Source: Pseudoalteromonas xiamenensis (lineage in GTDB: Bacteria > Pseudomonadota > Gammaproteobacteria > Enterobacterales > Alteromonadaceae). Taken from it: a stretch of DNA of 35,000 bases. Of the stretch, positions 1 to 9,672 are shown in pieces. Under the pieces are notes generated by a model. That model did no database searches. It was not told the origin of the DNA and saw only the letters and a program-made list of their open reading frames with translations. The translations under genes were made by a program, and so were the position numbers. Positions within the stretch are counted from its first letter, which is position 1. Each line of letters starts with the position of its first letter. Where the stretch lies: assembly GCF_030994125.1 (NCBI RefSeq), contig NZ_CP099917.1, forward strand, positions 2,522,501-2,557,500. The letters run 5' to 3'.

Positions 1-2526
<2,526 letters not shown>

Positions 2527-2655
2527 TACAACGCCAAAGTGGTTTAGTTGTTAGAAGTTAAGTATTGACTAAAGTAGACAACGACGAAGTAAAAGACATT
2601 AATATTAGCGTTCCAGATTTAGTTTACTTGCGGTAGCGAGTAGACGACCAGCTTA

Positions 2656-2774
2656 TGCTTGGTGACAATAGCGTTGTGGACCCACCTGACCCCATGCCGA
2701 ACTCAGAAGTGAAACGCAACAGCGCCGATGATAGTGTGGCAGCTGCCATGTGAAAGTAGGACATCGCCAGGCTC
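2656..2774 (+). rRNA. rrf: 5S ribosomal RNA, copy 1
   Basis: 5S rRNA, bound by L5, L18 and L25 in the large subunit. It starts at TGCTTGGTGAC and ends near GCCAGGCTCT, whose ends pair to form helix I. The conserved loop CCCATGCCGAACTCAGAAGTGAAACG is present at about 2692-2717. It lies 129 bp after the 23S gene, with no tRNA in the spacer, so it belongs to this rrn operon. It is followed directly by a terminator. Confidence 0.95.
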
Positions 2775-2787
2775 TTAATTAAAGAAA

Positions 2788-2814
2788 GCCCGATTCGAAA
2801 GAGTCGGGCTTTTT
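2788..2814 (+). terminator. Rho-independent terminator (type A) after 5S copy 1
   Basis: A 9-bp stem (GCCCGATTC / GAGTCGGGC, one G-T wobble) closes a GAAA tetraloop and runs into TTTTT. It would end some transcripts before the second 5S gene. Confidence 0.85.
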
Positions 2815-2854
2815 AAAAGATAAATAAAAATTAGAACAATATCTAAGCAGAATT

Positions 2855-2973
2855 TGCTTGGTGACAATAGCGTTGTGGACCCACCTGACCCCATGCCGAA
2901 CTCAGAAGTGAAACGCAACAGCGCCGATGATAGTGTGGCAGCTGCCATGTGAAAGTAGGACATCGCCAGGCTC
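2855..2973 (+). rRNA. rrf: 5S ribosomal RNA, copy 2
   Basis: A second complete 5S gene, displaced exactly 199 bp from the first. I see no difference from the first copy across the gene body. It lies downstream of the first terminator, so it is made either by read-through or from an unseen promoter in the AT-rich gap 2815-2854. A doubled 5S gene at the end of an rrn operon is known in several gammaproteobacteria. Confidence 0.94.
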
Positions 2974-2983
2974 TTAATTAAAT

Positions 2984-3016
2984 AAAAAGGCCTCTTCGAA
3001 AGAAGAGGCCTTTTTA
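2984..3016 (+). terminator. Rho-independent terminator (type B) after 5S copy 2
   Basis: AAAAAGGCCTCTTC / GAAGAGGCCTTTTT around a GAAA loop gives a long perfect stem with A and T tracts on both sides. It differs in sequence from the terminator after copy 1. Confidence 0.9.
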
Positions 3017-3036
3017 TTTATTACGTGTTTAGGGAT

Positions 3037-3143
3037 GTGCTACGTGAAAGTAGGGTGAAAAGTCGATTAGGGAAGCAAACAGTTTTGCTTCACCGGCTTT
3101 GAACGTCGAAGGCCTCTGGCCGCAGACCGGACATCACCAGGCT
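3037..3143 (+). pseudogene. Decayed 5S rRNA-like unit (third unit)
   Basis: Only the 3' part of a 5S gene can be recognised: GTGCTACGTGAAAGTAGGG at 3037-3055, then, after an unrelated block, ACATCACCAGGCT at 3131-3143. The first matches the 3' arm of the intact copies and the second their last bases. The intervening block 3054-3113 is shared with the next decayed unit. The 5' two thirds of the gene is missing, so no functional 5S RNA is expected. Confidence 0.7.
3054..3113 (+). repeat. 60-bp element inserted in 5S-like unit 3 (copy 1 of 2)
   Basis: A block beginning GTGAAAAGTCG and ending GTCGAAGGCCT. It closely matches 3341-3400 and sits at the same point of the 5S-like sequence, straight after GAAAGTAGG. 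It contains a perfect 8-bp hairpin, GAAGCAAA / TTTGCTTC with loop CAGT. Origin unknown. Confidence 0.75.
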
Positions 3144-3170
3144 GGGCGCCCCCGACTCTTAATTAAAGTA

Positions 3171-3198
3171 AGCCCGATCCGAAAGAGTCGGTTTTTTT
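3171..3198 (+). terminator. Degenerate type A terminator after decayed 5S unit 3
   Basis: GCCCGATCC, GAAA and GAGTCGG followed by seven T residues. It is the same hairpin as the one after 5S copy 1, but with a mismatch in the stem. The preceding CTCTTAATTAAAG also matches, which shows common descent of the whole unit. Confidence 0.6.
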
Positions 3199-3239
3199 GC
3201 TTTTCATCATTAAATCGTATTCCGGTTATACCAGACAGG

Positions 3240-3400
3240 TTAGTCAGCCTTATACCCATGCCGAACTCAGAAGTGAAACGTAGCAGCCAGAAGGCCAGCC
3301 CCGACCGATGAGAGTGTGGCTGCTGCCATGTGAAAGTAGGGTGAAAGTCAAAAAGGGAAGCAAAACGTTTAGCTTCACCGGCTTTGAACGTCTAAGGCCT
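3240..3400 (+). pseudogene. Decayed 5S rRNA-like unit (fourth unit)
   Basis: The central 5S segment CATGCCGAACTCAGAAGTG (from 3258) and the segment ending TGCCATGTGAAAGTAGGG (to about 3341) are clear, but the 5' end has diverged. About 13 extra bases interrupt the middle (around 3285-3303), and the 60-bp element (3341-3400) replaces the 3' end. The ends can no longer pair to form helix I, so I call it a pseudogene. Confidence 0.75.
3341..3400 (+). repeat. 60-bp element in 5S-like unit 4 (copy 2 of 2)
   Basis: Second copy of the block at 3054-3113, sharing AGGGAAGCAAA and the stretch GCTTCACCGGCTTTGAACGT. The hairpin loop has diverged (AAACGTTT replaces the original centre) while the GAAGC / GCTTC arms remain. 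Confidence 0.75.
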
Positions 3401-3441
3401 CAGTTCGAAGAACGGACTAGGCGACCCTAACGCTTAATTAA

Positions 3442-3479
3442 ATAAAAAAGCCTCTTCGAAAGAAGAGGCCTTTTTATTT
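3442..3479 (+). terminator. Type B terminator after decayed 5S unit 4
   Basis: GCCTCTTC, GAAA, GAAGAGGC with flanking A and T tracts. It is nearly identical to the terminator after 5S copy 2 and is the last element of the rrn operon. On the other strand it can also end transcription from the rhodanese gene, whose stop codon is at 3487. Confidence 0.88.
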
Positions 3480-3486
3480 TTCCAAT

Positions 3487-3831
3487 CTAAAAAACGTCAC
3501 AAATCTCGTCTGCTTTACAACCAATTACGGTAACGCGTTGATAGCCGATCCGTTCTAGTTGCTCAGCAGCAAGCACCGCTCGTCCTCCCGCAGCACAATG
3601 CACATAGATCGGACGATGGCAATCAGCCTCAATTGCAGGCAGCTTAAATTCCAAAAGTCCTCGAGGCACATTAATTGAACCTTTGGCTGCTCTTGTTTGA
3701 TGTTCTTCGGGTTCACGAACGTCAACCAGTAAGCCACCATTAGTAATAATTTCTTCCTTTGCTTCATTCGCGGTAATACAACGAAGAGACGGTTTTACTG
3801 TTTGCAAAATATCCTGAATGGGCTTGAGCAT
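3487..3831 (-). CDS. Single-domain rhodanese-like sulfurtransferase
   Basis: A 114-residue single rhodanese domain expected to carry sulfane sulfur as a cysteine persulfide in the cytoplasm. It has the DVREPEEH motif near residue 39 and the active-site loop HCAAGGRA, with the catalytic Cys. I chose the ATG at 3831 rather than the upstream start at 3882: it has AGAGGAA six bases before it and overlaps the stop of the preceding gene (TAATG), which points to translational coupling. In E. coli YgaP this domain is fused to a DUF2892 membrane segment; here the two parts are separate adjacent genes. The divergent two-cysteine ArsR repressor supports a role in persulfide or sulfide metabolism. Confidence 0.9.
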   Translation of the reverse strand: MLKPIQDILQTVKPSLRCITANEAKEEIITNGGLLVDVREPEEHQTRAAKGSINVPRGLLEFKLPAIEADCHRPIYVHCAAGGRAVLAAEQLERIGYQRVTVIGCKADEICDVF

Positions 3832-4022
3832 TATTCTTCCTCTATTCCGATTTTCTTTAAGATGGTGATCATTGGACACCACTTTGTGAATGCTGACTGG
3901 ATAAGGTTAGCAGCAATAAAGACGGTAAACCAAACCCAATTTGGGTGCACGAAGTGTGTTAAAAATAGAGATACCAGCACCATAACACCCGCAATTAAGC
4001 GTAAAAAGGCATGTAGCTTCAT
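3831..4022 (-). CDS. DUF2892 (YgaP transmembrane-domain) inner-membrane protein
   Basis: A 63-residue protein with two hydrophobic segments (about residues 6-25 and 32-48), of the type found at the C-terminus of E. coli YgaP. Cys at WCPM follows the second segment. The start is ATG at 4022 with TGAGG six bases upstream; an in-frame TTG at 4034 has no better site. Its stop overlaps the rhodanese start by one base, so the two genes form an operon. The membrane part of YgaP anchors the rhodanese domain; whether the separate proteins interact here is inference. Confidence 0.85.
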   Translation of the reverse strand: MKLHAFLRLIAGVMVLVSLFLTHFVHPNWVWFTVFIAANLIQSAFTKWCPMITILKKIGIEEE

Positions 4023-4057
4023 GTCAAACCTCAAGAGACCAATATGTAGACAGTTTC

Positions 4058-4085
4058 AGTATATTAGAAATATCTAAATTAGCAA
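4058..4085 (-). promoter_or_regulatory. Promoter of the DUF2892-rhodanese operon
   Basis: On the minus strand, TTGCTA (complement of 4080-4085) and TATACT (complement of 4058-4063) are separated by 16 bases. The inverted repeat TTAGA-N4-TCTAA (4064-4077) lies between the two boxes, a position where a bound repressor would block RNA polymerase. Confidence 0.65.
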
Positions 4086-4099
4086 TATCTAATATTAGA
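4064..4099. promoter_or_regulatory. Two inverted-repeat operators for the ArsR-type repressor
   Basis: IR1 is TTAGA-AATA-TCTAA at 4064-4077 and IR2 is the perfect palindrome TCTAATATTAGA at 4088-4099. Both share the half-site TCTAA/TTAGA, as expected of a winged-helix dimer. AT-rich repeats of this type are known for BigR/YgaV-family repressors. IR1 sits inside the minus-strand promoter and IR2 overlaps the -35 of the plus-strand promoter, so one regulator could shut both. Confidence 0.65.
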
Positions 4100-4124
4100 C
4101 TTAGCTAATGTATTTGCCTATACT
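4095..4124 (+). promoter_or_regulatory. Promoter of the arsR-RND operon
   Basis: TTAGAC (4095-4100) and TATACT (4119-4124) with an 18-base spacer. The -35 overlaps the palindrome at 4088-4099, consistent with autoregulation. Confidence 0.55.
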
Positions 4125-4158
4125 GTACTCACTTAAAGTTAAGTTTTGGGCAGTCCTT

Positions 4159-4467
4159 ATGGATTTTCAAGCAATGGCACACAATGCCGAACAGGCAGAA
4201 ACATTGTTAAAGTTAATGGCAAACAAAAATCGATTGATGATCTTATGCCGTTTGCAGCAAGGAGAAGTGAGCGTAAGCGAACTAAATGATTCGATACCGC
4301 TTGCACAATCAGCACTTTCCCAACATCTTGCAAGCTTAAGAAACGCCGGCATCGTATCAACACGCCGCGAGGGACAAACAATCTACTATCGAGTAGCAGA
4401 TGAGCGTGTCGCTGTAATCTTACAGGGGCTCTATACTGTGTTTTGCCAGCAAGGAGAAAATACATGA
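4159..4467 (+). CDS. ArsR-family persulfide-type repressor (YgaV/BigR/SqrR-like)
   Basis: A 102-residue winged-helix repressor. The helix-turn-helix is around residues 45-70 (SVSELNDSIPLAQSALSQHL), followed by the wing with TRREGQTIYYRV. It has exactly two cysteines, C30 in the LMILC helix and C96 in VFCQQ. Their spacing of 66 residues is the same as that of the redox pair in SqrR (C41/C107) and BigR (C42/C108), which form a polysulfide bridge in response to persulfides. The metal-site cysteines of arsenic sensors (ELCVC type) are absent. I chose ATG 4159 because it gives the family's normal length; its ribosome-binding site is weak, and an upstream start at 4108 is less likely. The stop overlaps the next gene's ATG. 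Confidence 0.9.
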   Translation: MDFQAMAHNAEQAETLLKLMANKNRLMILCRLQQGEVSVSELNDSIPLAQSALSQHLASLRNAGIVSTRREGQTIYYRVADERVAVILQGLYTVFCQQGENT

Positions 4468-7400
4468 GCATGATTGAACAGGCAGTTAGGCAGAGTTTAT
4501 CGGGTAAATTCCCCATCTTTGTATTTATACTGTCTATTTTATTGGGCACGATGGCTCTTAATTTCACGCCGCGTGAAGAGGAGCCACAAATCGTTGTGCC
4601 TATGCTCGATATTCTGGTTGAAGCCCCAAACACCGAAGCGCCAGAAGTAGCTCGATTAGTTACAACACCGCTCGAAAAACTGCTGATGCAGATCCCAGGT
4701 GTAGAGCATGTTTATTCGACCACTCAAACGGGAGGCGCGGTGGTTACGCTGCGCTTTTACGTTGGGGAAGACAGGGAAAAGGCTATTTTAAATACTTATG
4801 CCAAGCTCTACGCGAATCAGCATACCATGGCACGCGTTATCAATAATTGGCAGATCCGCCCAATCGAAGTTGATGACGTACCGATAGTGATGCTTGGTTT
4901 ATACAGTAAAGACGCCACCCGTTATTCCGATTTTGAACTCACCCGATTTGCTCAAGAAATATCGACTCAGCTACAGCAGATCCCAGATACGAGTGAAATA
5001 AAAGTCATTACGGGTCGTACTCGTCAAATTCAAATCTACCTCGATGCGACAGCATTGGCGGCACACCAAACTACGCCGCTTGATGTCTTAATGGCGCTTC
5101 AGCTTTCAAACCAAGTGCAAAATGTTGGAACCGTAGTCTCTGGGCAAACGGCTTTTTCAGTAGAGGCCGGTGATGTATTGCGTAACAAACGCAGTATCGA
5201 AAAACTGGTAGTGAATGTGATCAATGGTCAATCCATCTATTTGAAAGACGTAGCGCGTATTGAAGACGGCGCAGCAGAACCCAAAAATTATCAGTGGCTT
5301 GCTACAACCGATAGTGAGCAAAATTTGCCAATGGTTACACTCAGTGTCGCTAAACAGCGGGGCAGTAATGCCGTGTCTGTTGCTGAACAGAGTCTAGTGT
5401 TAATGGACAAGTTACAACAGTCAATTTTGCCAAAAGAAATAGGGGTAAAGGTACTGCGTAATTACGGACAAACGGCAGATGAGAAAGTGAACGATCTCAC
5501 TTCGAGTTTAGCGTTTGCCGTATTTACGGTCGTGGTGTTTGTTGGCGTTTTTTTAGGTTGGCGTCCGGCTATTGTTGTTGGATTAGCGGTGCCGATTTGT
5601 TATGGCATTACACTTGCTCTGGACTTTGCGTTTGGTTACTCCATCAATCGTGTGACACTGTTCGCCCTTATTCTTTCACTTGGTTTGCTTGTTGATGATC
5701 CCATCACAGGCATCGATAACATCAGCCGACACTTGCTTAGAAAAGGAAAAAGTAAGGATGTGTCTATTGTCGATGCCATCAGCGAAGTCAAAATGCCGCT
5801 TATTATGTCGACACTTACCATTGTTATGGCATTCATTCCATTAGCATACATTACCGGCATGATGGGCCCGTATATGGCACCGATGGCATTTAACGTGCCT
5901 GTGAGTGTAATAGTGTCGACCGTGGTGGCGTTTTTCGTTACGCCTTGGCTTGCCAAAATGTTATTGAATCAGTCGTCCCTGCAGGACGAGGTGATAGACA
6001 GTAAGCGAATAGAGCAGGGCTCATATGCTCGGTTTATCACGCCATTATTGGACGATAAACGTAAAGCAAAATGGGTGCTTTGGTCTGTGCTAGGTTTATT
6101 TGTCGCCAGTGTCAGTTTGCCTCTGTTTCGTGCCGTTCCGCTTAAATTGCTCCCTTTTGATAATAAAAATGAAGTGCAAATTCTGATTGATATGCCAGAA
6201 GGAACCAGCCTTGAACATACCGCGCGTATGACCAAGCAAGTCCAACAAATTGTTTGGCAGATGTCAGAGGTTACTGCCGTTGCGGGATACGTGGGCAAAC
6301 CGTCCAGTATGGACTTCAATGGCATGGTGCGAGGCTATTATCGTCGAGAAGCGAGCCATTTTGGTGAGCTACGTGTTTTATTAAAGGATAAATTGACAAG
6401 AGACCACCAATCTCACGGTGTGGTATTGCGGCTGCGTCAAGCGTTGCAGTCCTTTGGCCGAGATGGTGTGGTCATCAAAGTCGTTGAAGTACCGCCCGGC
6501 CCGCCTGTTTTGAGTACACTCGTTGCGGAAGTTTACGCTGACGCGTTTATTTCACCAGAGGTGCATCAGGAAGCTGCAGAGAGATTAGCGAGCCGTCTTG
6601 CTATGGAGCCGCACGTAGTTGAAGTCGATACGTCGATTGCGGCTCATGCGCCGTTAAAAAGGTTTGTGACGGATAAAGAAAAGGCCGCGCTGTCGGGTAT
6701 TGCAACGCAAGACATCAATCAAACATTGGCTATTGCCAGCGACGGACAGGTTGCGGGTCTTATGTACGTTGCGGATGAAGCAGAACCTTTACCTATCCAG
6801 TTACAATTGCCTTATCAAAATAGAAACGAGTGGCAGAATCTGCTGGCTTTGCAAATTCGAGGTCGACAAGATCTTGTTAAACAAGGAGATGATTTTGGGC
6901 TGACATCAGCGAAACGTCCTTTGGTCGCGCTCTCAGAGTTAGGCGAGCTCAAGTCGCTGCGTGTTGAACCGATGATAATGCGAAAAGACTTGCGAGAAGT
7001 TATTTACGTGACCGCGGAGTTGAATGGTCGCACGCCTGCCGAAGTGATTGCAGATGTCGTTGCTGATGAAATTCCAACAGGTGAAATCATTCCAGAACAA
7101 AATGTATCGCACTGGGAAACGAGAAATTACCTACAAAGTGGTGGCGGAGCCTATTGGCAAATGCCTGCAGGCACTCAGTATATGTTTGGTGGTGAAGGTG
7201 AATGGCGGATCACGGTCGATGTGTTCAGAGATATGGGTATCGCTTTCGCTTTTGCACTCACGGCCATTTTTGTGATTTTGCGATTCCAAACCGCCTCGAG
7301 CAGTGTATCGTTGATTATCATGTCGGCAATTCCATTGACGATGATAGGGATCATGCCCGGTTTTTGGTTGTTGAATCAGTTCGGCGAGCGAGAAATAGCA

Positions 7401-7772
7401 GGTGCGCCTGAACCTGTGTTATTCACCGCGACCGCGATGATAGGCATGATTGCGCTAGCGGGTATTGTTGTGCGCAATTCCCTGATCCTAATTGATTTCA
7501 TCAATCAAGCCAGAGAGCAAGGTGCTTCTATCCGTACCGCGTTGATCCAGGCCGGCAGCGTTCGTATGCGACCCGTGCTGTTAACTGCGGGTACGACATT
7601 ACTCGGTAACATGGTGATCATTCTCGACCCAGTATTTAGCGGGCTCGCGCTTGCTATCATCTTTGGCATCATTGCCTCAACCTTGTTTTCACTCGTTGTT
7701 GTACCGCTTGTTTACTACCTCGTGTTTGCTGAGGATACATCACCTTCTCAAGGAGAAACGCCATGCGCTTAA
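4464..7772 (+). CDS. RND-family efflux pump, inner-membrane permease
   Basis: A 1102-residue proton-driven pump of the AcrB/HAE type. It has an N-terminal membrane segment (about residues 14-32), a first periplasmic porter domain, and a membrane bundle with LVDDPITGIDN near residue 406, which keeps the two Asp of the proton relay. A second porter domain and a C-terminal bundle (AGIVVRNSLILIDF, RMRPVLLTAGTTLLG) follow. It is somewhat longer than AcrB (1049). The start is ATG 4464, which overlaps the repressor stop as ATGA and has AAGGAG seven bases upstream; the longer reading from 4443 is not needed. The gene overlaps the adaptor gene by 10 bases. No outer-membrane channel gene is nearby, so a TolC encoded elsewhere is presumably used. 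Substrate unknown; the context suggests a sulfur-related or thiol-reactive compound. Confidence 0.93.
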   Translation: MSMIEQAVRQSLSGKFPIFVFILSILLGTMALNFTPREEEPQIVVPMLDILVEAPNTEAPEVARLVTTPLEKLLMQIPGVEHVYSTTQTGGAVVTLRFYVGEDREKAILNTYAKLYANQHTMARVINNWQIRPIEVDDVPIVMLGLYSKDATRYSDFELTRFAQEISTQLQQIPDTSEIKVITGRTRQIQIYLDATALAAHQTTPLDVLMALQLSNQVQNVGTVVSGQTAFSVEAGDVLRNKRSIEKLVVNVINGQSIYLKDVARIEDGAAEPKNYQWLATTDSEQNLPMVTLSVAKQRGSNAVSVAEQSLVLMDKLQQSILPKEIGVKVLRNYGQTADEKVNDLTSSLAFAVFTVVVFVGVFLGWRPAIVVGLAVPICYGITLALDFAFGYSINRVTLFALILSLGLLVDDPITGIDNISRHLLRKGKSKDVSIVDAISEVKMPLIMSTLTIVMAFIPLAYITGMMGPYMAPMAFNVPVSVIVSTVVAFFVTPWLAKMLLNQSSLQDEVIDSKRIEQGSYARFITPLLDDKRKAKWVLWSVLGLFVASVSLPLFRAVPLKLLPFDNKNEVQILIDMPEGTSLEHTARMTKQVQQIVWQMSEVTAVAGYVGKPSSMDFNGMVRGYYRREASHFGELRVLLKDKLTRDHQSHGVVLRLRQALQSFGRDGVVIKVVEVPPGPPVLSTLVAEVYADAFISPEVHQEAAERLASRLAMEPHVVEVDTSIAAHAPLKRFVTDKEKAALSGIATQDINQTLAIASDGQVAGLMYVADEAEPLPIQLQLPYQNRNEWQNLLALQIRGRQDLVKQGDDFGLTSAKRPLVALSELGELKSLRVEPMIMRKDLREVIYVTAELNGRTPAEVIADVVADEIPTGEIIPEQNVSHWETRNYLQSGGGAYWQMPAGTQYMFGGEGEWRITVDVFRDMGIAFAFALTAIFVILRFQTASSSVSLIIMSAIPLTMIGIMPGFWLLNQFGEREIAGAPEPVLFTATAMIGMIALAGIVVRNSLILIDFINQAREQGASIRTALIQAGSVRMRPVLLTAGTTLLGNMVIILDPVFSGLALAIIFGIIASTLFSLVVVPLVYYLVFAEDTSPSQGETPCA

Positions 7773-8809
7773 GTAATAAAATTGCGCTACCTGTCGCTGC
7801 TATTGTTGGGCTGTTAATTGCTGTTGCTTGGATGGCGGGTTTATTCGCTGACAAAACACCTGCAGGTCTTAAAGAACAAGAGCAAGCATTTAAAGGTTCT
7901 GTTCAAAATGTCAGTATTGAACTACTCAACGTCACAGAACGCGCGCCGGGGAGCATTGTCGCCAAAGAAAACACCTTGGTTGCCAGTCGTTTGTTAGCCC
8001 AGCTCAAAACATTGACTGTGCGAGCGGGAGACAAAGTGGAGCAAGGGCAAATTCTGGCACGGTTGGACGACGCGGACCTCAAGGCTCAGGTTTCCCAAGT
8101 GAAGGCGGAACAAGATGCCAATACCGCACAACTTCAACAGGCAAAGAAACAGCTAGAACGCAGCCAAGCTTTGCTAGAGCAGGGCTTAGTCGCCATTAAT
8201 CAAGTTGATGAATGGCGTGCGAAAGTGGATGAGTTGAACGCAAGAAAAAACGCGTTGTCTCAGCAACTGACGGCCGCTGAAATTGCGTTAGGATTTAGCC
8301 TAATTCAAGCGCCTATTTCAGGCACGGTCGTAGAACGTCTTGTCGAGCCAGGCACCATCGTTGCACCGGGGACGGCGTTGCTGTCACTGTATAATCCTGC
8401 GCAACTTCAAGTACAAGCTGCCGTACGCGAACAACAAGCCGCTCATATGCAAGTGGGTGATAAGCTCAAAGTATATGTACCTGCTACATCACTCACTCAA
8501 TATGCCACCATTAGTGAGATTGTGCCTGTAGCAGACAGCAGTGCGCGTACTTTTTTGGTCAAGCTCGACATGGGTTTATTGCCCTCAGTTGTGCCAGGAA
8601 TGTATGCACAAATTGAATATCAGCTAGAGCAACGCCCCGCATTACTTATTCCATCTCACTTAGTTAAGCAATACGGTCAGCTTGATATGGTGCAAGTGGT
8701 TGATAATGGTGTACTCAGCCGTCGTTACATTCGATTGGGCGATGCGTTTGGCGACAAGGTTGAGGTCATTAGTGGCCTTTCAAAAGAAGACAAGCTCGCG
8801 ATTTACTAG
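7763..8809 (+). CDS. RND periplasmic adaptor (membrane fusion protein)
   Basis: A 348-residue HlyD/AcrA-type adaptor that would link the pump to an outer-membrane channel. It has one N-terminal membrane anchor (about residues 8-28), a lipoyl half-motif (VRAGDKVEQGQILARLDDADL, near 87-107), an alpha-helical hairpin rich in Gln/Ala/Leu (about 110-170), a second lipoyl half (IQAPISGTVVERLVEPGTIV), a beta-barrel and a membrane-proximal domain. No lipobox is visible, so it is membrane-anchored rather than a lipoprotein. The ATG overlaps the end of the pump gene, with AAGGAG before it. The order permease-then-adaptor is the reverse of acrAB. Confidence 0.93.
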   Translation: MRLSNKIALPVAAIVGLLIAVAWMAGLFADKTPAGLKEQEQAFKGSVQNVSIELLNVTERAPGSIVAKENTLVASRLLAQLKTLTVRAGDKVEQGQILARLDDADLKAQVSQVKAEQDANTAQLQQAKKQLERSQALLEQGLVAINQVDEWRAKVDELNARKNALSQQLTAAEIALGFSLIQAPISGTVVERLVEPGTIVAPGTALLSLYNPAQLQVQAAVREQQAAHMQVGDKLKVYVPATSLTQYATISEIVPVADSSARTFLVKLDMGLLPSVVPGMYAQIEYQLEQRPALLIPSHLVKQYGQLDMVQVVDNGVLSRRYIRLGDAFGDKVEVISGLSKEDKLAIY

Positions 8810-8829
8810 CATTCCATCATTTTCTATTG

Positions 8830-8859
8830 AAAACGCCACGTATTCTGACGTGGCGTTTT
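8830..8859. terminator. Bidirectional terminator between adaptor and nitroreductase genes
   Basis: A 12-bp perfect stem, AAAACGCCACGT / ACGTGGCGTTTT, with a 6-base loop, placed between two convergent genes. The A and T ends let it work on both strands. Confidence 0.9.
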
Positions 8860-8878
8860 GATATTTAGTAAGGGCTTT

Positions 8879-9556
8879 CTACAAAAAGGTGGCGATTTCC
8901 TCAAGCGACTTTTTCACGAGGGCATGTTCAGGCACGCTTGCATCCTCAGCGGGGTAACCCGCAATAATAAGCATATAAGGACGTTCATTGTCCGCATCAC
9001 GGCCACAAATTTCGGTTAAAAAAGACATCGGTTTTGGTGTGTGTGTCAGGGTCACAAGTCCGGCGTTGTGCAGTGCTTGGATTAAAAAGCCAGTCGCGAT
9101 ACCCACCGACTCGTGCACATAGTAGTTCGTGTTCGCATCTTCTGCGTGTATCCCACCTTTTTTCTGACTAAAAATCGCAATGAGCCACGGAGCATGTTCT
9201 AAGTAAGGTTTATTGGCGTCTGTTCCTAATGGTTTTAGCGCATTAAGCCATTCATCGCCTGCACGTCCTTCATAAAATGAGCGCTCTAAATTTTCTGCAG
9301 CAACACGGATCTTTTGTTTCACCTCTGGGCTGTTAATGGCCACAAAGTGCCATGGTTGATGGTTAGCTCCACTCGGTGCAAGACCAGCTGTTTTTATGCA
9401 GGCTTCAATAATTGGTTTTGGCACATCGCGGTCACTAAAACTGCGAATTGAATGACGACGCTGGCTGTTTTCTAGAAAGCGCTGCGCGCGTGCTAACATT
9501 TCATTCTGCGGATATTCAATAAAGTCAGTTAGTGGTACATTGGCATGATTCTGCAT
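8879..9556 (-). CDS. Iodotyrosine-deiodinase-like FMN nitroreductase
   Basis: A 225-residue FMN flavoprotein of the nitroreductase superfamily. It has the phosphate-binding RRHSIRSF (33-40) and APSGANHQPWHF (60-71). It is closer to vertebrate iodotyrosine deiodinase than to NfsB: recalling the human sequence, the segment from KIR (82) to YLEHAP can be laid against it without gaps. The substrate-lid Glu, Tyr and Lys that bind the zwitterion of halotyrosine are all present as E91, Y95 and K116. The tail NAGLVTLTHTP also fits. It may therefore act reductively on halogenated tyrosines or a related amino acid; the reaction is inference. ATG 9556 is chosen from the length; the gene is divergent from the FAH gene. 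Confidence 0.85.
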   Translation of the reverse strand: MQNHANVPLTDFIEYPQNEMLARAQRFLENSQRRHSIRSFSDRDVPKPIIEACIKTAGLAPSGANHQPWHFVAINSPEVKQKIRVAAENLERSFYEGRAGDEWLNALKPLGTDANKPYLEHAPWLIAIFSQKKGGIHAEDANTNYYVHESVGIATGFLIQALHNAGLVTLTHTPKPMSFLTEICGRDADNERPYMLIIAGYPAEDASVPEHALVKKSLEEIATFL

Positions 9557-9672
9557 GGGTTATCTCTTGTTTAATATTGACTTGCAAAAGTTATAACGTG
9601 CTTGTACCCGCATGGCAACCGAGAAACCGCAGCGCAGACCAGTCTTTTAATTCTTTGGTAAAAGGAGCGTGA

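Noticed and set aside
2527..2655. tRNA gene between 23S and 5S
   Set aside because: No cloverleaf, T-loop or CCA end could be found in the spacer.
3099..3311. 70-residue open frame across the decayed 5S units
   Set aside because: It runs through 5S-like sequence and a terminator; no ribosome-binding site.
4157..4633. 158-residue minus-strand frame opposite the repressor gene
   Set aside because: Antisense to a well-supported gene and its neighbour; Ser/Leu-rich shadow translation.
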